A DNA stretch of 64,000 nt from positions 1 through 64,000 of the forward strand of contig FOCD01000008.1 of assembly GCA_900110015.1 (NCBI GenBank). The letters run 5' to 3'. The notes beneath the pieces are model-generated. The model was not told the DNA's origin and ran no database searches. It was given only the letters and a program-made list of their open reading frames with translations. Of this stretch, positions 53,438 to 61,220 are shown in pieces (positions within the stretch are counted from its first letter, which is position 1; the number at the start of each line of letters is the position of its first letter). The stretch comes from Terribacillus saccharophilus (lineage in GTDB: Bacteria > Bacillota > Bacilli > Bacillales > Amphibacillaceae). Both the position numbers and the translations under genes were made by a program.

Positions 53438-53631
53438 AATAGGATTTTCAACGTAATATAAGTATTTAATTAATAACCCATATAACATATTAGGATGTAG
53501 GGCATTTTTGTATTTTTAAACAGCTAGCAACATTATTGAGGCTAGGGCTGCTTGCTGGACGTGATAAAGTCGCTATGCCATCCTAAATATGGGGGAGTAC
53601 GGTACTATAACTACTTTTAAGGAGGATGAAG

Positions 53632-54159
53632 ATGGAATACTTGATGAATTTTGGCGATACCAATTTCATTGGAGTAGCAAATGCAGAACAATACAACTCA
53701 TTTGTGGATCAGGATTGGGAATTTGATGCCCTTTTAAAACACTTCGGGGAAGAGATGAGACGCGGGAATGCTTTAATATTTCAAATGACTGAGGAAGGTA
53801 TTGAACATTCCTGGAAAGTGGATGTAGAAGTAAATAAAGAATTGGTATATCCAGACTGTTATAGAACAGCCGATGGTTACATGGAAGTGACCGGTATTGA
53901 ACTATACTTAGTTGATTATGATTGTCTTACAATGGCTGCACAATTTCGACAACATAAAGTACCCGATAAGAATTGCAGAAGATACCACATCCCTATTGAA
54001 AAGGGCAATTACAGAGTGCAAGTTGTGCAATATTATGATGTTGATAATGACGAATATACAGGGCGGAGTGATGTAGACATACAGCTGATTTTCAAAAAGG
54101 TATCGAAGTCTACATCGGAACATCCAAGAGCTGATAGTGTATTTTGGTGTACATATTAA
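53632..54159 (+). CDS. Hypothetical protein
   Basis: 175 aa, acidic, soluble, with no signal peptide or membrane helix and no recognised motif. It begins MEYLMNFGDTNFIGVANAEQ. ATG 53632 is chosen because AAGGAGG ends 6 nt before it; ATG 53626 is too close. Flanked by its own terminator (54177-54212), so it is a single-gene unit. A single-domain acidic protein in an accessory block could be an immunity or stress protein, but nothing in the sequence proves this. The SD and clean terminator support it as a real gene. Confidence 0.7.
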   Translation: MEYLMNFGDTNFIGVANAEQYNSFVDQDWEFDALLKHFGEEMRRGNALIFQMTEEGIEHSWKVDVEVNKELVYPDCYRTADGYMEVTGIELYLVDYDCLTMAAQFRQHKVPDKNCRRYHIPIEKGNYRVQVVQYYDVDNDEYTGRSDVDIQLIFKKVSKSTSEHPRADSVFWCTY

Positions 54160-54176
54160 TATGATGAAGGGACTGA

Positions 54177-54212
54177 GAAAGCTGTCGACCGATTGTTTGA
54201 CGGCTTTCTTTT
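54177..54212 (+). terminator. Terminator after the hypothetical gene
   Basis: GAAAGCTGTC / GACGGCTTTC, 10 bp with one wobble, followed by TTTT. Confidence 0.85.
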
Positions 54213-54257
54213 GAAGCAGTCTAAAAAGATGTCTTTTCTTAGGCCGAAAATTTTATC

Positions 54258-54455
54258 TCAAAGGGGTGTAGAAGTAAATGTTATGCAAAATCCCTGATCT
54301 TTGTATCGGCGGATGATTTCTCGGCCATCAATGCTAATAATGTTGTCTTTAAGAAGTTTATTGAAGTTGTACAGTGTCAGCTCTGAAGAAGTGCGGTAAA
54401 TTTTCTGAGGAAAATGCTTATGCATTAGTATCAATAACTGTTCCTCATTCAACAA
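54258..54455 (-). CDS. Short ORF of unknown origin, possible gene remnant
   Basis: 65 aa, starting at TTG 54455 with only a weak AAGG upstream. The encoded sequence (ending FCITFTSTPL) is protein-like in composition, and the frame stays open only about 15 bases further upstream before a stop, which fits the tail of a decayed larger gene. It is the only coding candidate in the 420-base gap 54160-54579, apart from the terminator; no function recognised. Confidence 0.3.
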   Translation of the reverse strand: MLNEEQLLILMHKHFPQKIYRTSSELTLYNFNKLLKDNIISIDGREIIRRYKDQGFCITFTSTPL

Positions 54456-54579
54456 ACCTTGTTCATAGCGCTATCACAGTCTCAGATTAAGCCCTTGAGC
54501 TTGCAGCATTCGGACGTGGTCAGGATCATTTCTCCCTTACTAGCAACATAATATATTTTACTTTAACAAGGAGTCCTAC

Positions 54580-55110
54580 ATGAGCTTTTCCGTCAAACAA
54601 CTGGATTTATTCAATACTGATTCTACAATTTATTTCCAAACGCCAGCTTCTCACCGGCTGCGGCTACTGACTTCCGATTTCGAAAATAATTTGAATTTGC
54701 CTACTCTACGGGAATTTGTTCATTCTATCTTTCCAGTACATTCACAGATAACTATGACGGGCATTATTGGTTACTATATTGGCTCGACACGAATTTGGGA
54801 TAAGCAGCACTTGAAAGGTGTGGTCAAACTTTCTAATTGGAAGGAAACATATATGGTGGACGAGGAAGGAACACAATACATGGCCATGACGGTGAAGGAT
54901 ATTACATCACAGGATGTGTTTGCATTATGTAAACAAACTGCTCAGGGCTGGAGATGTTCCAATCTTATGTTCTGCACAGAGGATCGTATTTTATATATAA
55001 GTGCGGATGTGTTCGATTTGGTCATGACAGATCAGAAGGAGTTAGGGGGGATTTGCACCAAGTTCTCCTCATGGGTTGATACATACCATCCAAACATAAA
55101 GACAGTGTAA
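54580..55110 (+). CDS. Hypothetical protein
   Basis: 176 aa soluble protein; no recognised domain, signal peptide or membrane helix. Three cysteines lie in the second half (residues about 136-163), including a CSNLMFC segment, but the spacing is not a known metal site. SD ACAAGGAGT is 7 nt before ATG 54580. Composition is slightly AT-rich and codon use less biased than in the r-protein genes. Monocistronic; no clear terminator follows. Confidence 0.65.
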   Translation: MSFSVKQLDLFNTDSTIYFQTPASHRLRLLTSDFENNLNLPTLREFVHSIFPVHSQITMTGIIGYYIGSTRIWDKQHLKGVVKLSNWKETYMVDEEGTQYMAMTVKDITSQDVFALCKQTAQGWRCSNLMFCTEDRILYISADVFDLVMTDQKELGGICTKFSSWVDTYHPNIKTV

Positions 55111-55187
55111 ATAGGCAATCGATCTTTGCTTTTATTCTTAACAATAGCTGCATGGTAATCTATATTAAGTTCCTTTAAGTTAGCTGT

Positions 55188-56003
55188 ATGAGACAATCTA
55201 TTACATTCTTATTGGTATGTATGCTGTTGCTGGCGGGCTGCTCATCAATCAATACAGAAGCTGCCAATGATTCGGACTATAGGCCCCTAATCATTGCGCA
55301 TCGGGGAGCATCTGCCGTTGAGCCTGAGCATACGTTTCTTTCCTATGATAAGGCATTGGAGTATGAAGCTGATTATATTGAAATCGATTTGCGCAGGACA
55401 GCGGATGGTGAATTGGTTGCAATGCATGATGATACGGTGGATCGGACAACTGACGGAAGGGGATTGGTCGAAGAGCTTACTTTGAAGAAGGTAAAGGCAC
55501 TTGATGCTGGAAAAGGGCAGACAGTACCTACTATGGAAGAGATTCTGAAACGGTATGGCAGCGAAGTACATTATTATATCGAGACACGCGAAGATGATGA
55601 GGGAGAGCTTGTCATGGAGGAGCAACTACTGCAATTGCTAAAGCAGTATGCTATCCCGAAGGAACAAGTCATACTGCAATCATTCAGCAAAGACAGCATT
55701 CGTGCACTGCACAAATTAGATCCCGACCTTACATTGGTCCAATTGCTGAAGAAGAACGATGTGGAGAAGCTGGATGAGAAAGATCTTCAAGAAATAAAAG
55801 ATATAGCGATGGGAGTAGGTATCTACGCTGGCATTTTAGAAGAAACAACGGTAAATCAGATACAACATCGTGATCTCGAAATCCATGCCTATTACCGAGG
55901 AGACGAAAGAAAATGGACAGAGGAGATGCTTCAATATGAAGTGGATGGCATTTTCTCAGATGATCCGGCCTTTTTGGCAAATAAAGTGGAGAAGAAGGAG
56001 TAA
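55188..56003 (+). CDS. Glycerophosphodiester phosphodiesterase, lipoprotein
   Basis: 271 aa. A lipoprotein signal (hydrophobic core then LLAGC, Cys18 lipidated) puts it on the outer face of the membrane. GDPD domain of the TIM-barrel type: AHRGASAVEPEHT near residue 37 with catalytic His-Arg, YIEIDLRRTADGELVAMHDDTVDRTTDG with the Glu-Asp metal pair and second His, and a later IETRED. It would release glycerol-3-phosphate from glycerophosphodiesters or teichoic-acid ends. The SD before ATG 55188 is weak (TTAAGTTAGC), so expression may be low. Confidence 0.85.
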   Translation: MRQSITFLLVCMLLLAGCSSINTEAANDSDYRPLIIAHRGASAVEPEHTFLSYDKALEYEADYIEIDLRRTADGELVAMHDDTVDRTTDGRGLVEELTLKKVKALDAGKGQTVPTMEEILKRYGSEVHYYIETREDDEGELVMEEQLLQLLKQYAIPKEQVILQSFSKDSIRALHKLDPDLTLVQLLKKNDVEKLDEKDLQEIKDIAMGVGIYAGILEETTVNQIQHRDLEIHAYYRGDERKWTEEMLQYEVDGIFSDDPAFLANKVEKKE

Positions 56004-56037
56004 TCACAACTAGTGATATATTCCTTTTTTTGCGTCC
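56003..56037 (+). terminator. Weak terminator candidate after the GDPD gene
   Basis: A 5-bp stem ATCAC-AACTA-GTGAT is followed after 8 bases by CTTTTTTT. The short stem makes it uncertain. Confidence 0.4.
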
Positions 56038-56107
56038 AAATGTTTAGCTTCATGCTGGGGTGATATAGAGATAAGAAGTCAATGCAGCAATGAAGGGAGT
56101 TTTAACT

Positions 56108-56410
56108 ATGAAAACAATCGCAATTGTAGGAGGCATTTTTGGTATTATTGCCTCACTTCTAGCTATGTTCTTTACTTTAATTGAAAATACGTATACAGTC
56201 GGGAACTTCGGATTACTTGGAATTGCAGCTGGTATCCTAGGAATTGTTGCTGCATTCTTGCTTGACCGGAAATCAAAGCTTGCTAGTGTTCTCCTCATTG
56301 TAGCGGCAGCAGTAGGTATATATGCAGTGCTATTATATTTCCTCTTACCTGGTGTACTGATGCTTATCGCTGCATTTGTCAAAATGACTCGCAAAGGAAG
56401 CCGTTACTAA
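56108..56410 (+). CDS. Small membrane protein, DUF4064-like
   Basis: 100 aa with three to four hydrophobic helices filling almost the whole length and a short basic tail (KMTRKGSRY). The glycine/alanine/isoleucine-rich composition resembles DUF4064-type proteins of Bacillaceae, but the match is from memory and not tested. ATG 56108 (SD GAAGGGAG) is preferred over ATG 56090. Function unknown. Confidence 0.65.
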   Translation: MKTIAIVGGIFGIIASLLAMFFTLIENTYTVGNFGLLGIAAGILGIVAAFLLDRKSKLASVLLIVAAAVGIYAVLLYFLLPGVLMLIAAFVKMTRKGSRY

Positions 56411-56445
56411 AGAAAGCACACCGCTATCCGCGGTGTGCTTTCTTT
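56409..56445. terminator. Bidirectional terminator
   Basis: AAAGAAAGCACACCGC-TATCC-GCGGTGTGCTTTCTTT, 16 perfect bp. It overlaps the stop regions of both convergent genes and ends in T's on the plus strand and on the minus strand. Confidence 0.9.
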
Positions 56446-56875
56446 AGTAGAAATGCTTTAATTTGAGTTGATAATGCTGCTCTATTGCGGGCCCGAGTCG
56501 GTCTCGAAGTTCTTCCAGTTTCTTATGAAGGTAACCAACAGGAAAAACATTGTACAATTCAGCTTCTGGCCAAATGACACGCAGACGGGCGAGATCTTGA
56601 AAGTGGAGAACAGCTAAAAAAGGTACCTCTTCATCAAGCTCCAAAGTATGATAAAGAAAGTCCCCACGTTTCGAAAAAGGCTTCTTTAGCCACTTTTCCA
56701 ATTGAAGATAAAATTCCAATAGAGGACAAGCCTCCTCATAAAAATAAGTGACACCATTTATCTTAATTTCCAACAAGCCTTCTACATAAAGGAAGTTACC
56801 AAACTGTCTTCTCTCTCGGGCAGATAGATGCTTAAAATCCGATCTGAAATCAAAGTTGATAAACAGCTGCTGCAT
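56444..56875 (-). CDS. Hypothetical protein
   Basis: 143 aa soluble protein without signal or membrane helix. Starts MQQLFINFDFRSDFKHL; contains a GVTYFYEEACPLLEFYLQLEKWL segment. Resembles small uncharacterised Bacillus proteins (possibly the DUF7878 type, not certain). It begins 4 nt after the gene at 56880-57176 with GGGATAAGG as SD, so the two form an operon. The stop sits in the bidirectional terminator. Confidence 0.6.
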   Translation of the reverse strand: MQQLFINFDFRSDFKHLSARERRQFGNFLYVEGLLEIKINGVTYFYEEACPLLEFYLQLEKWLKKPFSKRGDFLYHTLELDEEVPFLAVLHFQDLARLRVIWPEAELYNVFPVGYLHKKLEELRDRLGPAIEQHYQLKLKHFY

Positions 56876-56879
56876 GGCC

Positions 56880-57176
56880 TTATCCCCACCACATTAGGGT
56901 TACAAAGGTAGACCATAGAGAGACAGGTCCGGCTATGAATAACATTAATACTATGTAAGCAGGTGTATCGCCTTTCTTTTTGCGCGAGAATAAAATTACA
57001 ATAAGCATTGTTATTAAATACAAAGCAATACTCATAATACTGAAAGCTGTTACGTAATAAAGAGGCCATGTATCATATACATGGTCTTGCATCCAGTATG
57101 CAAGATCTTGGCTGCCAATACCTAAGTACGTGGCAAGCAAGAATAATGGAATAAAGAATAGTAGAAATCGTTTCAT
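56880..57176 (-). CDS. Small three-helix membrane protein
   Basis: 98 aa with hydrophobic helices at about 1-22, 35-60 and 70-95; basic loop SRKKKGD between the last two. ATG 57176 (SD GAGAGGGGA) is used; an earlier in-frame start lies in the divergent promoter region. Function unknown. Divergent from the P-loop gene, with 83 bases between their starts. Confidence 0.65.
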   Translation of the reverse strand: MKRFLLFFIPLFLLATYLGIGSQDLAYWMQDHVYDTWPLYYVTAFSIMSIALYLITMLIVILFSRKKKGDTPAYIVLMLFIAGPVSLWSTFVTLMWWG

Positions 57177-57259
57177 AGGTGTTCCCCTCTCTGATACACT
57201 AAATATATCATTAAAAACCAAATAGTGGATAATAAGTCCGGATTGAGAGAGGGTGACAT

Positions 57260-57808
57260 ATGAAACGATTCGTCATCATGATGGTCGGAAAAACACATAG
57301 TGGTAAAACGTCATTTGCGAAAGAATTAGAAGATAGGGTAGAGCAGGCTGTTATGATTGACCAAGATACACATGCTTTATTCCTGCAAAATAATTATCAA
57401 AAACTTGTTCCTAAGACAGGACCAAATGATCTAAAACATGCAATCACTCAAATTATAGTCGATTACACTGTAAATGAAACAGATGCTCATCTTATACTAA
57501 GCAACGCTAACCTTAACCGCTCATCACGTACAAGACTCCTTAATTATTATCTGGATCGGGGCTTCACCAGTATAATTGTTTACTTTGACCTGCCTGAAAG
57601 TCTGTTAAGAAAGCGGATTGCTATAGGGAATAGGGATATGGGCATACTCCGGACATCTTCTAGTTTTGAACAGGTCCTGGATAGACAGTTGAGGATAGGT
57701 AGGATGGAGGAACCTTCTGCAGATGAGGCAGATCATCTATTCGTTATTAGGGAATTAAATAACGTGGGGCATGTCTTGGACAAAGTCATAAACACAATAC
57801 AAAACTAA
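57260..57808 (+). CDS. P-loop kinase-like protein
   Basis: 182 aa with Walker A GKTHSGKTSF near residue 10, an acidic DQDTHALF after strand 2, a Walker-B-like HLILSNANLN, and the lid/Arg motif LPESLLRKRI. This is the layout of AAA_33/zeta-toxin or gluconate/adenylylsulfate-kinase-like small-molecule kinases. Substrate unknown; no antitoxin gene is next to it. SD GAGAGGGTGA. Single gene with its own terminator. Confidence 0.75.
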   Translation: MKRFVIMMVGKTHSGKTSFAKELEDRVEQAVMIDQDTHALFLQNNYQKLVPKTGPNDLKHAITQIIVDYTVNETDAHLILSNANLNRSSRTRLLNYYLDRGFTSIIVYFDLPESLLRKRIAIGNRDMGILRTSSSFEQVLDRQLRIGRMEEPSADEADHLFVIRELNNVGHVLDKVINTIQN

Positions 57809-57810
57809 AA

Positions 57811-57832
57811 AAGAGGGATTGTCATCCCTCTT
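57811..57832. terminator. Bidirectional terminator
   Basis: AAGAGGGAT-TGTC-ATCCCTCTT, 9 bp, between convergent genes; short T/A runs on both sides. Confidence 0.7.
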
Positions 57833-57838
57833 CGTATA

Positions 57839-58141
57839 TTAATACCCGTATCCGTAACCGTAATAAGGATAGTTATAGTACGGATAGTACGGATAAGGAT
57901 AATATGGGTATGGGTAAGGTCGAGGACGGTTATAATAAGGCGGATAAAGTAAACTGCTGCCGATCAGTCCGCCGACGACACCTCCAAGAAATGGTGCGCC
58001 GCCGTAGCCGAACCCAGGGCGACCGATGCCGCCGAAGCCAAATCCAGGACGGCGTCGGTATTCATCCGTATAAACAGGATAAGAATATTGAACTTGCTCG
58101 TCAGCTTGGTAAGGTACAAGATGTTGATTTTGTTCTTGCAT
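57839..58141 (-). CDS. Tyr/Pro/Gly-rich low-complexity protein, coat-like
   Basis: 100 aa. After a polar N-terminus (MQEQNQHLVPYQADEQ) come a glycine-rich centre (GFGFGGIGRPGFGYGG, then GGVVGGLIGSS) and a C-terminal tail of YPY/YGY repeats. Such composition is typical of Bacillus spore-coat or exosporium structural proteins that cross-link through tyrosine, but other surface roles are possible. ATG 58141 has AAGGAAGGTG upstream; longer in-frame starts cross the next gene. The repeats bias codons strongly. Confidence 0.65.
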   Translation of the reverse strand: MQEQNQHLVPYQADEQVQYSYPVYTDEYRRRPGFGFGGIGRPGFGYGGAPFLGGVVGGLIGSSLLYPPYYNRPRPYPYPYYPYPYYPYYNYPYYGYGYGY

Positions 58142-58204
58142 GAAAAACACCTTCCTTTCTGTGCCAGTGTATGACGGGCAAGAGCGGAAGGCGCAGGACA
58201 GCAG

Positions 58205-58226
58205 CCTAAAATAATTAGGTTTTTTT
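58205..58226 (+). terminator. Hairpin with T tract on the plus strand
   Basis: CCTAA-AATAA-TTAGG followed by T7. No plus-strand gene is upstream, so it may only limit antisense readthrough or be fortuitous. Confidence 0.4.
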
Positions 58227-58386
58227 AATTGAATGTATCGCGAAGGATGGCTGCTATCGGGATAAGCAACGCAAGTATCGGAACGAAAGCCCATAGCCAG
58301 CTGTGTCCGGATCGTTTGTTTTCCTCTTTTATTTTTTCCACTTCCAGCTCGAGCAGTCGGATGCGCTGATCCAGATCTTCTTTCAT
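58225..58386 (-). CDS. 53-residue coiled-coil, single-span membrane protein
   Basis: Residues 1-25 form a charged heptad-like helix (MKEDLDQRIRLLELEVEKI), then SGHSWLWAFVPILALLIPIAA is a transmembrane helix, with a short polar tail. ATG 58386 has AAGGAGGATG upstream. It lies between two terminators or hairpins, inside a cluster of small proteins read on the same strand. Function unknown; the topology suits a membrane-anchored adaptor or a spore/cell-envelope small protein. Confidence 0.7.
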   Translation of the reverse strand: MKEDLDQRIRLLELEVEKIKEENKRSGHSWLWAFVPILALLIPIAAILRDTFN

Positions 58387-58430
58387 CCATCATCCTCCTT
58401 AGGCTTGTCTTCAGAACTCTTAATAAAAGA

Positions 58431-58468
58431 GCCTCTGTACCATTGTAGTAACCCAGAGGCTTTTTCAT
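58431..58468. terminator. Bidirectional hairpin terminator
   Basis: GCCTCTG (58431-58437) pairs with CAGAGGC (58454-58460) over a 16-base loop, with T5 on the plus side and TCTTTT on the minus side. It ends the minus-strand gene at 58471. Confidence 0.75.
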
Positions 58469-58470
58469 GC

Positions 58471-58686
58471 TTATGCAATAACAGCAGCTGTAACAGCGCC
58501 ATATCCGTTTCCGCTTCCAGCATTCTGTATAGATCTTTTATAGGATGTGTAAGAAATGTAAAGTGCAATTGTTGCTCCGATCAGGGATAGGATTAGACCT
58601 ATATAAGATATCACCGTGGCGATGAACTCATATCTTTCCTCTTCGACAATGACAGCATCGTTGTTATTGTTATTGTAGTTATTCAA
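58471..58686 (-). CDS. Asn-rich small membrane protein
   Basis: 71 aa. N-terminus is a run of Asn (YNNNNND) followed by acidic residues, then one long hydrophobic helix (about 21-46) and a polar Gly/Ala tail. TTG 58686 is the only suitable start, with AAGGAG about 11 nt upstream. No function recognised; belongs with the neighbouring small envelope proteins. Confidence 0.55.
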   Translation of the reverse strand: MNNYNNNNNDAVIVEEERYEFIATVISYIGLILSLIGATIALYISYTSYKRSIQNAGSGNGYGAVTAAVIA

Positions 58687-58915
58687 CTTATCATCGCTCC
58701 TTCCTCACGCTAGCTTATGCACCTATGGGCGGATGGTGCCTATCTTGATCAATCGTTTGATTAGCTTCCCTTTTGTGAATTATTTGCACTTTTGCTCAGG
58801 GAAAAACTATTAGCTTGCGGCTATTCATATGGCATCTTGAAAAAACGTTGCTGTAGACCCACCCAATGCTGGGCTGATATGATGATGGAACTGGAATGAA
58901 AGGGCTGACGAGGCG

Positions 58916-59785
58916 TTGGAGAATGAAAAATACAAGGAACTGAAGATGGGAGAGCGCGGAGTTTATATTAGTATCGGTGCTTATCTTGTCTTGTCCTCTT
59001 TGAAACTAATTGTTGGATTTTTAAGTGGATCGGCTGCTTTACGGGCAGACGGTTTAAATAATGCTACAGATATCGTCGCTTCTGTTGCTGTACTGATTGG
59101 GCTGAAACTGGCGAGGAAGCCACCTGATGCAGATCATCCATACGGTCATTGGAAAGCAGAGACGGTCGCAAGTCTTATTGCTTCCTTCATAATGATGACA
59201 GTCGGTCTGCAAGTACTGTATACGGCTGTGCTGAATGTATTTGATGGTTCTAATGAGGCACCAGATATGATGGCAGCCTGGACAGGCGTATTCGGGGCAA
59301 TCGTTATGTTTTTTGTCTATCGATATAATATGCGGCTGGGTACGAAAATAAACAGTCAATCTGTAAAAGCTGCAGCAAAGGATAATCTATCAGATGCACT
59401 TGTAAGTGTTGGTACTGTAGTTGGTATCGTTGGCTCTCAGCTCGGTTTGCCTTGGCTGGACCCGCTGGCAGCAATCATTGTTGGTTTGATCATTTGTAAA
59501 ACAGCTTGGGAAATCTTCACTTCTTCTTCCCATCAGCTGACCGATGGATTTGACGAAACACTAATGGTTTCGTATACGGAGACGATAATGCAAATCCAAG
59601 GTGTAAAAGGTATAAAGACGATGAAAGCGAGAAGCTATGGCAATAATGCCATCGTCGATACAGAGATCTTGGTCAATTCTACGCTGGACATCCGGCAAGC
59701 CCATGATGTAGCAACAACAGTCGAGAAGACGCTGAAGCGAGAGCATGACGTCTATTGGGTAAATGTCCATGTTGAACCACAATAA
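58916..59785 (+). CDS. Cation diffusion facilitator (metal efflux) protein
   Basis: 289 aa with about six transmembrane helices and a C-terminal cytoplasmic domain. The metal-site motifs are LRADGLNNATDIV (helix 2) and KAAAKDNLSDALVS (helix 5), with HPYGHWKAETVASLI between: the usual D-x3-D/N and H-x3-D types of Zn/Mn/Fe efflux pumps. Starts at TTG 58916, as relatives begin MENEKYKELK; its SD is very close (GAGG), and ATG 58946 with AAGGA upstream is the alternative start. Single-gene unit. Confidence 0.9.
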   Translation: MENEKYKELKMGERGVYISIGAYLVLSSLKLIVGFLSGSAALRADGLNNATDIVASVAVLIGLKLARKPPDADHPYGHWKAETVASLIASFIMMTVGLQVLYTAVLNVFDGSNEAPDMMAAWTGVFGAIVMFFVYRYNMRLGTKINSQSVKAAAKDNLSDALVSVGTVVGIVGSQLGLPWLDPLAAIIVGLIICKTAWEIFTSSSHQLTDGFDETLMVSYTETIMQIQGVKGIKTMKARSYGNNAIVDTEILVNSTLDIRQAHDVATTVEKTLKREHDVYWVNVHVEPQ

Positions 59786-59817
59786 AAAGCCAGAAGCGGA
59801 ATGCTTCTGGCTTTTTT
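59785..59817. terminator. Bidirectional terminator
   Basis: AAAAGCCAGAAGC-GGAAT-GCTTCTGGCTTTT, 13 bp with T runs both ways, between convergent genes. Confidence 0.93.
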
Positions 59818-59820
59818 GCT

Positions 59821-60255
59821 TTACTCAATGATGAGCATGTTGTTTTCATCGAATTTCCAATGCTCACTGAACGCTACTTCCCAATAATAGCCGTTGGGAT
59901 CAGTGAAATAACCGCTGTAGCCGCCCCAATCGACACGCTGCGGCTGTTTGACGATTGTAGCACCAGCTCGTGCCGCTTTCTCGATTACATAATCGACTTC
60001 CTGTGCCGTCTTGGCATTATAAGCGAGTGTAAATCCAGGAAATCCGGTTCCTGTTTCAGGCGGATTATCCGCATTGATATCCTTGCGTAATGCATCAAGC
60101 GGGAACAGTTCCAGCTTCGTTCCTCTGTTGTTGAAAAAGACAATATTCGGTGAGTTCTCTTTTACGCTCGTCTTGAAATCCAGGCCATCGCGATAGAAAG
60201 CAAGTGATGCTTGCATGTCGTTAACACCTAAGCAAATTAAATTGATCTGGTTCAT
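59821..60255 (-). CDS. VOC-superfamily (glyoxalase/bleomycin-like) protein
   Basis: 144 aa with two babbab modules: NLICLGVNDMQASLAFYRDGL at the start and DWGGYSGYFTDPNGYYWEVAF near the end. These are the hallmark segments of VOC metalloenzymes or binding proteins. The full metal set (His/Glu) is only partly visible, so enzymatic activity is uncertain. ATG 60255 (SD AGGAG) is used rather than the longer frame. Last gene of a four-gene minus-strand operon (61128 to 59821). Confidence 0.85.
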   Translation of the reverse strand: MNQINLICLGVNDMQASLAFYRDGLDFKTSVKENSPNIVFFNNRGTKLELFPLDALRKDINADNPPETGTGFPGFTLAYNAKTAQEVDYVIEKAARAGATIVKQPQRVDWGGYSGYFTDPNGYYWEVAFSEHWKFDENNMLIIE

Positions 60256-60269
60256 TTCGGCACACACTC

Positions 60270-60452
60270 CTATTGTTTTTTTCGACTCCGGTTTTTGAGC
60301 CATACGCTGAGGTTGAAGAGGATCATTATCACTGCAGCCGCAATAAGGACGGTCATCAGCAGCAACGTACCTATATTGGTGAAATTGTTGTACACTCCAA
60401 TGGATAAGCCGGTTAGCATAATGAATAAGTACATCCAGGTTTTTCTTGTCAT
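60270..60452 (-). CDS. Small two-helix membrane protein
   Basis: 60 aa with two hydrophobic helices (about 8-27 and 30-52) and a basic C-terminus (KNRSRKKQ). SD AAAGGGG before ATG 60452. Unknown function; sits between the Nudix and VOC genes in the same operon. Confidence 0.65.
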   Translation of the reverse strand: MTRKTWMYLFIMLTGLSIGVYNNFTNIGTLLLMTVLIAAAVIMILFNLSVWLKNRSRKKQ

Positions 60453-60464
60453 AATCGTGCCCCT

Positions 60465-60911
60465 TTATGGAATAAGTAGGCCAGAAAGCATCTTCTGGGT
60501 GATGTGGTTGAGTTCGGGCAGTTCATCTAGACGGAAGTACCGCAAATCCAGGCTTTCCCCATCAAGCATAGTGAATTCTCCTGAAACGTCGTAAGCCTCA
60601 TAGACAGAGATGACATTATACACCTCGTCACCATTTGGATACTTGGCATAGAACTCAGATCCTGAACACATACGCAGGAAGCTGAAGCGCTCTGCATGCA
60701 GTCCAGTTTCCTCAAAAAGCTCTCGTCTGGCTGTGTCTTCCAGTGATTCTCCGAGCTCCAAAGCGCCGCCTGGAAGTCCCCAATCTTTTGTATCTGCTCT
60801 GAGCTGTAAGAGCAGATGGCCGAATTCATTCCGTACAATGACGCCGGCACCAGCCATGACTAGCGGGCGGGTTCCGACTGTTTCACGTAAGTCCATAATA
60901 TAGTTGGCCAA
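60465..60911 (-). CDS. Nudix hydrolase
   Basis: 148 aa. Complete Nudix box GGALELGESLEDTARRELFEETGL (G-x5-E-x7-REL-x-EE-x-G-L type) with all catalytic glutamates. It would cleave nucleoside diphosphate-linked compounds; the substrate is not shown. TTG 60911 fits the SD AAAGGAAG, while ATG 60929 overlaps the preceding stop and lies inside that SD. The start read MANYIMDLRETVGTRPL resembles Bacillus Nudix relatives. Confidence 0.88.
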   Translation of the reverse strand: MANYIMDLRETVGTRPLVMAGAGVIVRNEFGHLLLQLRADTKDWGLPGGALELGESLEDTARRELFEETGLHAERFSFLRMCSGSEFYAKYPNGDEVYNVISVYEAYDVSGEFTMLDGESLDLRYFRLDELPELNHITQKMLSGLLIP

Positions 60912-60915
60912 CGTA

Positions 60916-61128
60916 TTACTTCCTTTCATCCTTCGGGTAGAAGGTATCTTTGCTGCGAGGGAAAAGAGTATTGGAGATACCGTAGCTGATCAAGTAGCTG
61001 ACGAGTAAGCAGATGCCAATAATGATTAGATTGTGATGAAGCAAATATAGCAGTGCGCTTATTCCACCCAGCACGATATAAATACCAACATTCAAATATA
61101 AGCGTTTCGTCTGATTATCGAAATTCAT
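60916..61128 (-). CDS. Small two-helix membrane protein
   Basis: 70 aa: two hydrophobic helices about 12-30 and 33-52, and a charged C-terminus (PRSKDTFYPKDERK). SD AAAAGGACG before ATG 61128. First gene of the minus operon; its stop overlaps the SD of the Nudix gene, so the two are translationally close. Unknown function. Confidence 0.6.
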   Translation of the reverse strand: MNFDNQTKRLYLNVGIYIVLGGISALLYLLHHNLIIIGICLLVSYLISYGISNTLFPRSKDTFYPKDERK

Positions 61129-61166
61129 TTTGTACGTCCTTTTCTGTCATACTTTGTATAGCTATG

Positions 61167-61220
61167 TTTAATCGTATTACTAGCTTTAATTGTATTATTA
61201 GCTCTAATTGTATTACTAGC
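61167..61220. repeat. Three tandem 18-bp repeats
   Basis: TTTAATCGTATTACTAGC, TTTAATTGTATTATTAGC and TCTAATTGTATTACTAGC stand head to tail (61167, 61185, 61203) in the 191-base gap between the minus-strand operon and cwlD. The minus-strand reading contains TACAAT/TACGAT (-10-like) in each unit. Confidence 0.93.

Noticed and set aside
58142..58468. N-terminal extension of the Tyr/Pro-rich gene
   Set aside because: It crosses the separate 53-aa gene in another frame; ATG 58141 has a strong SD.
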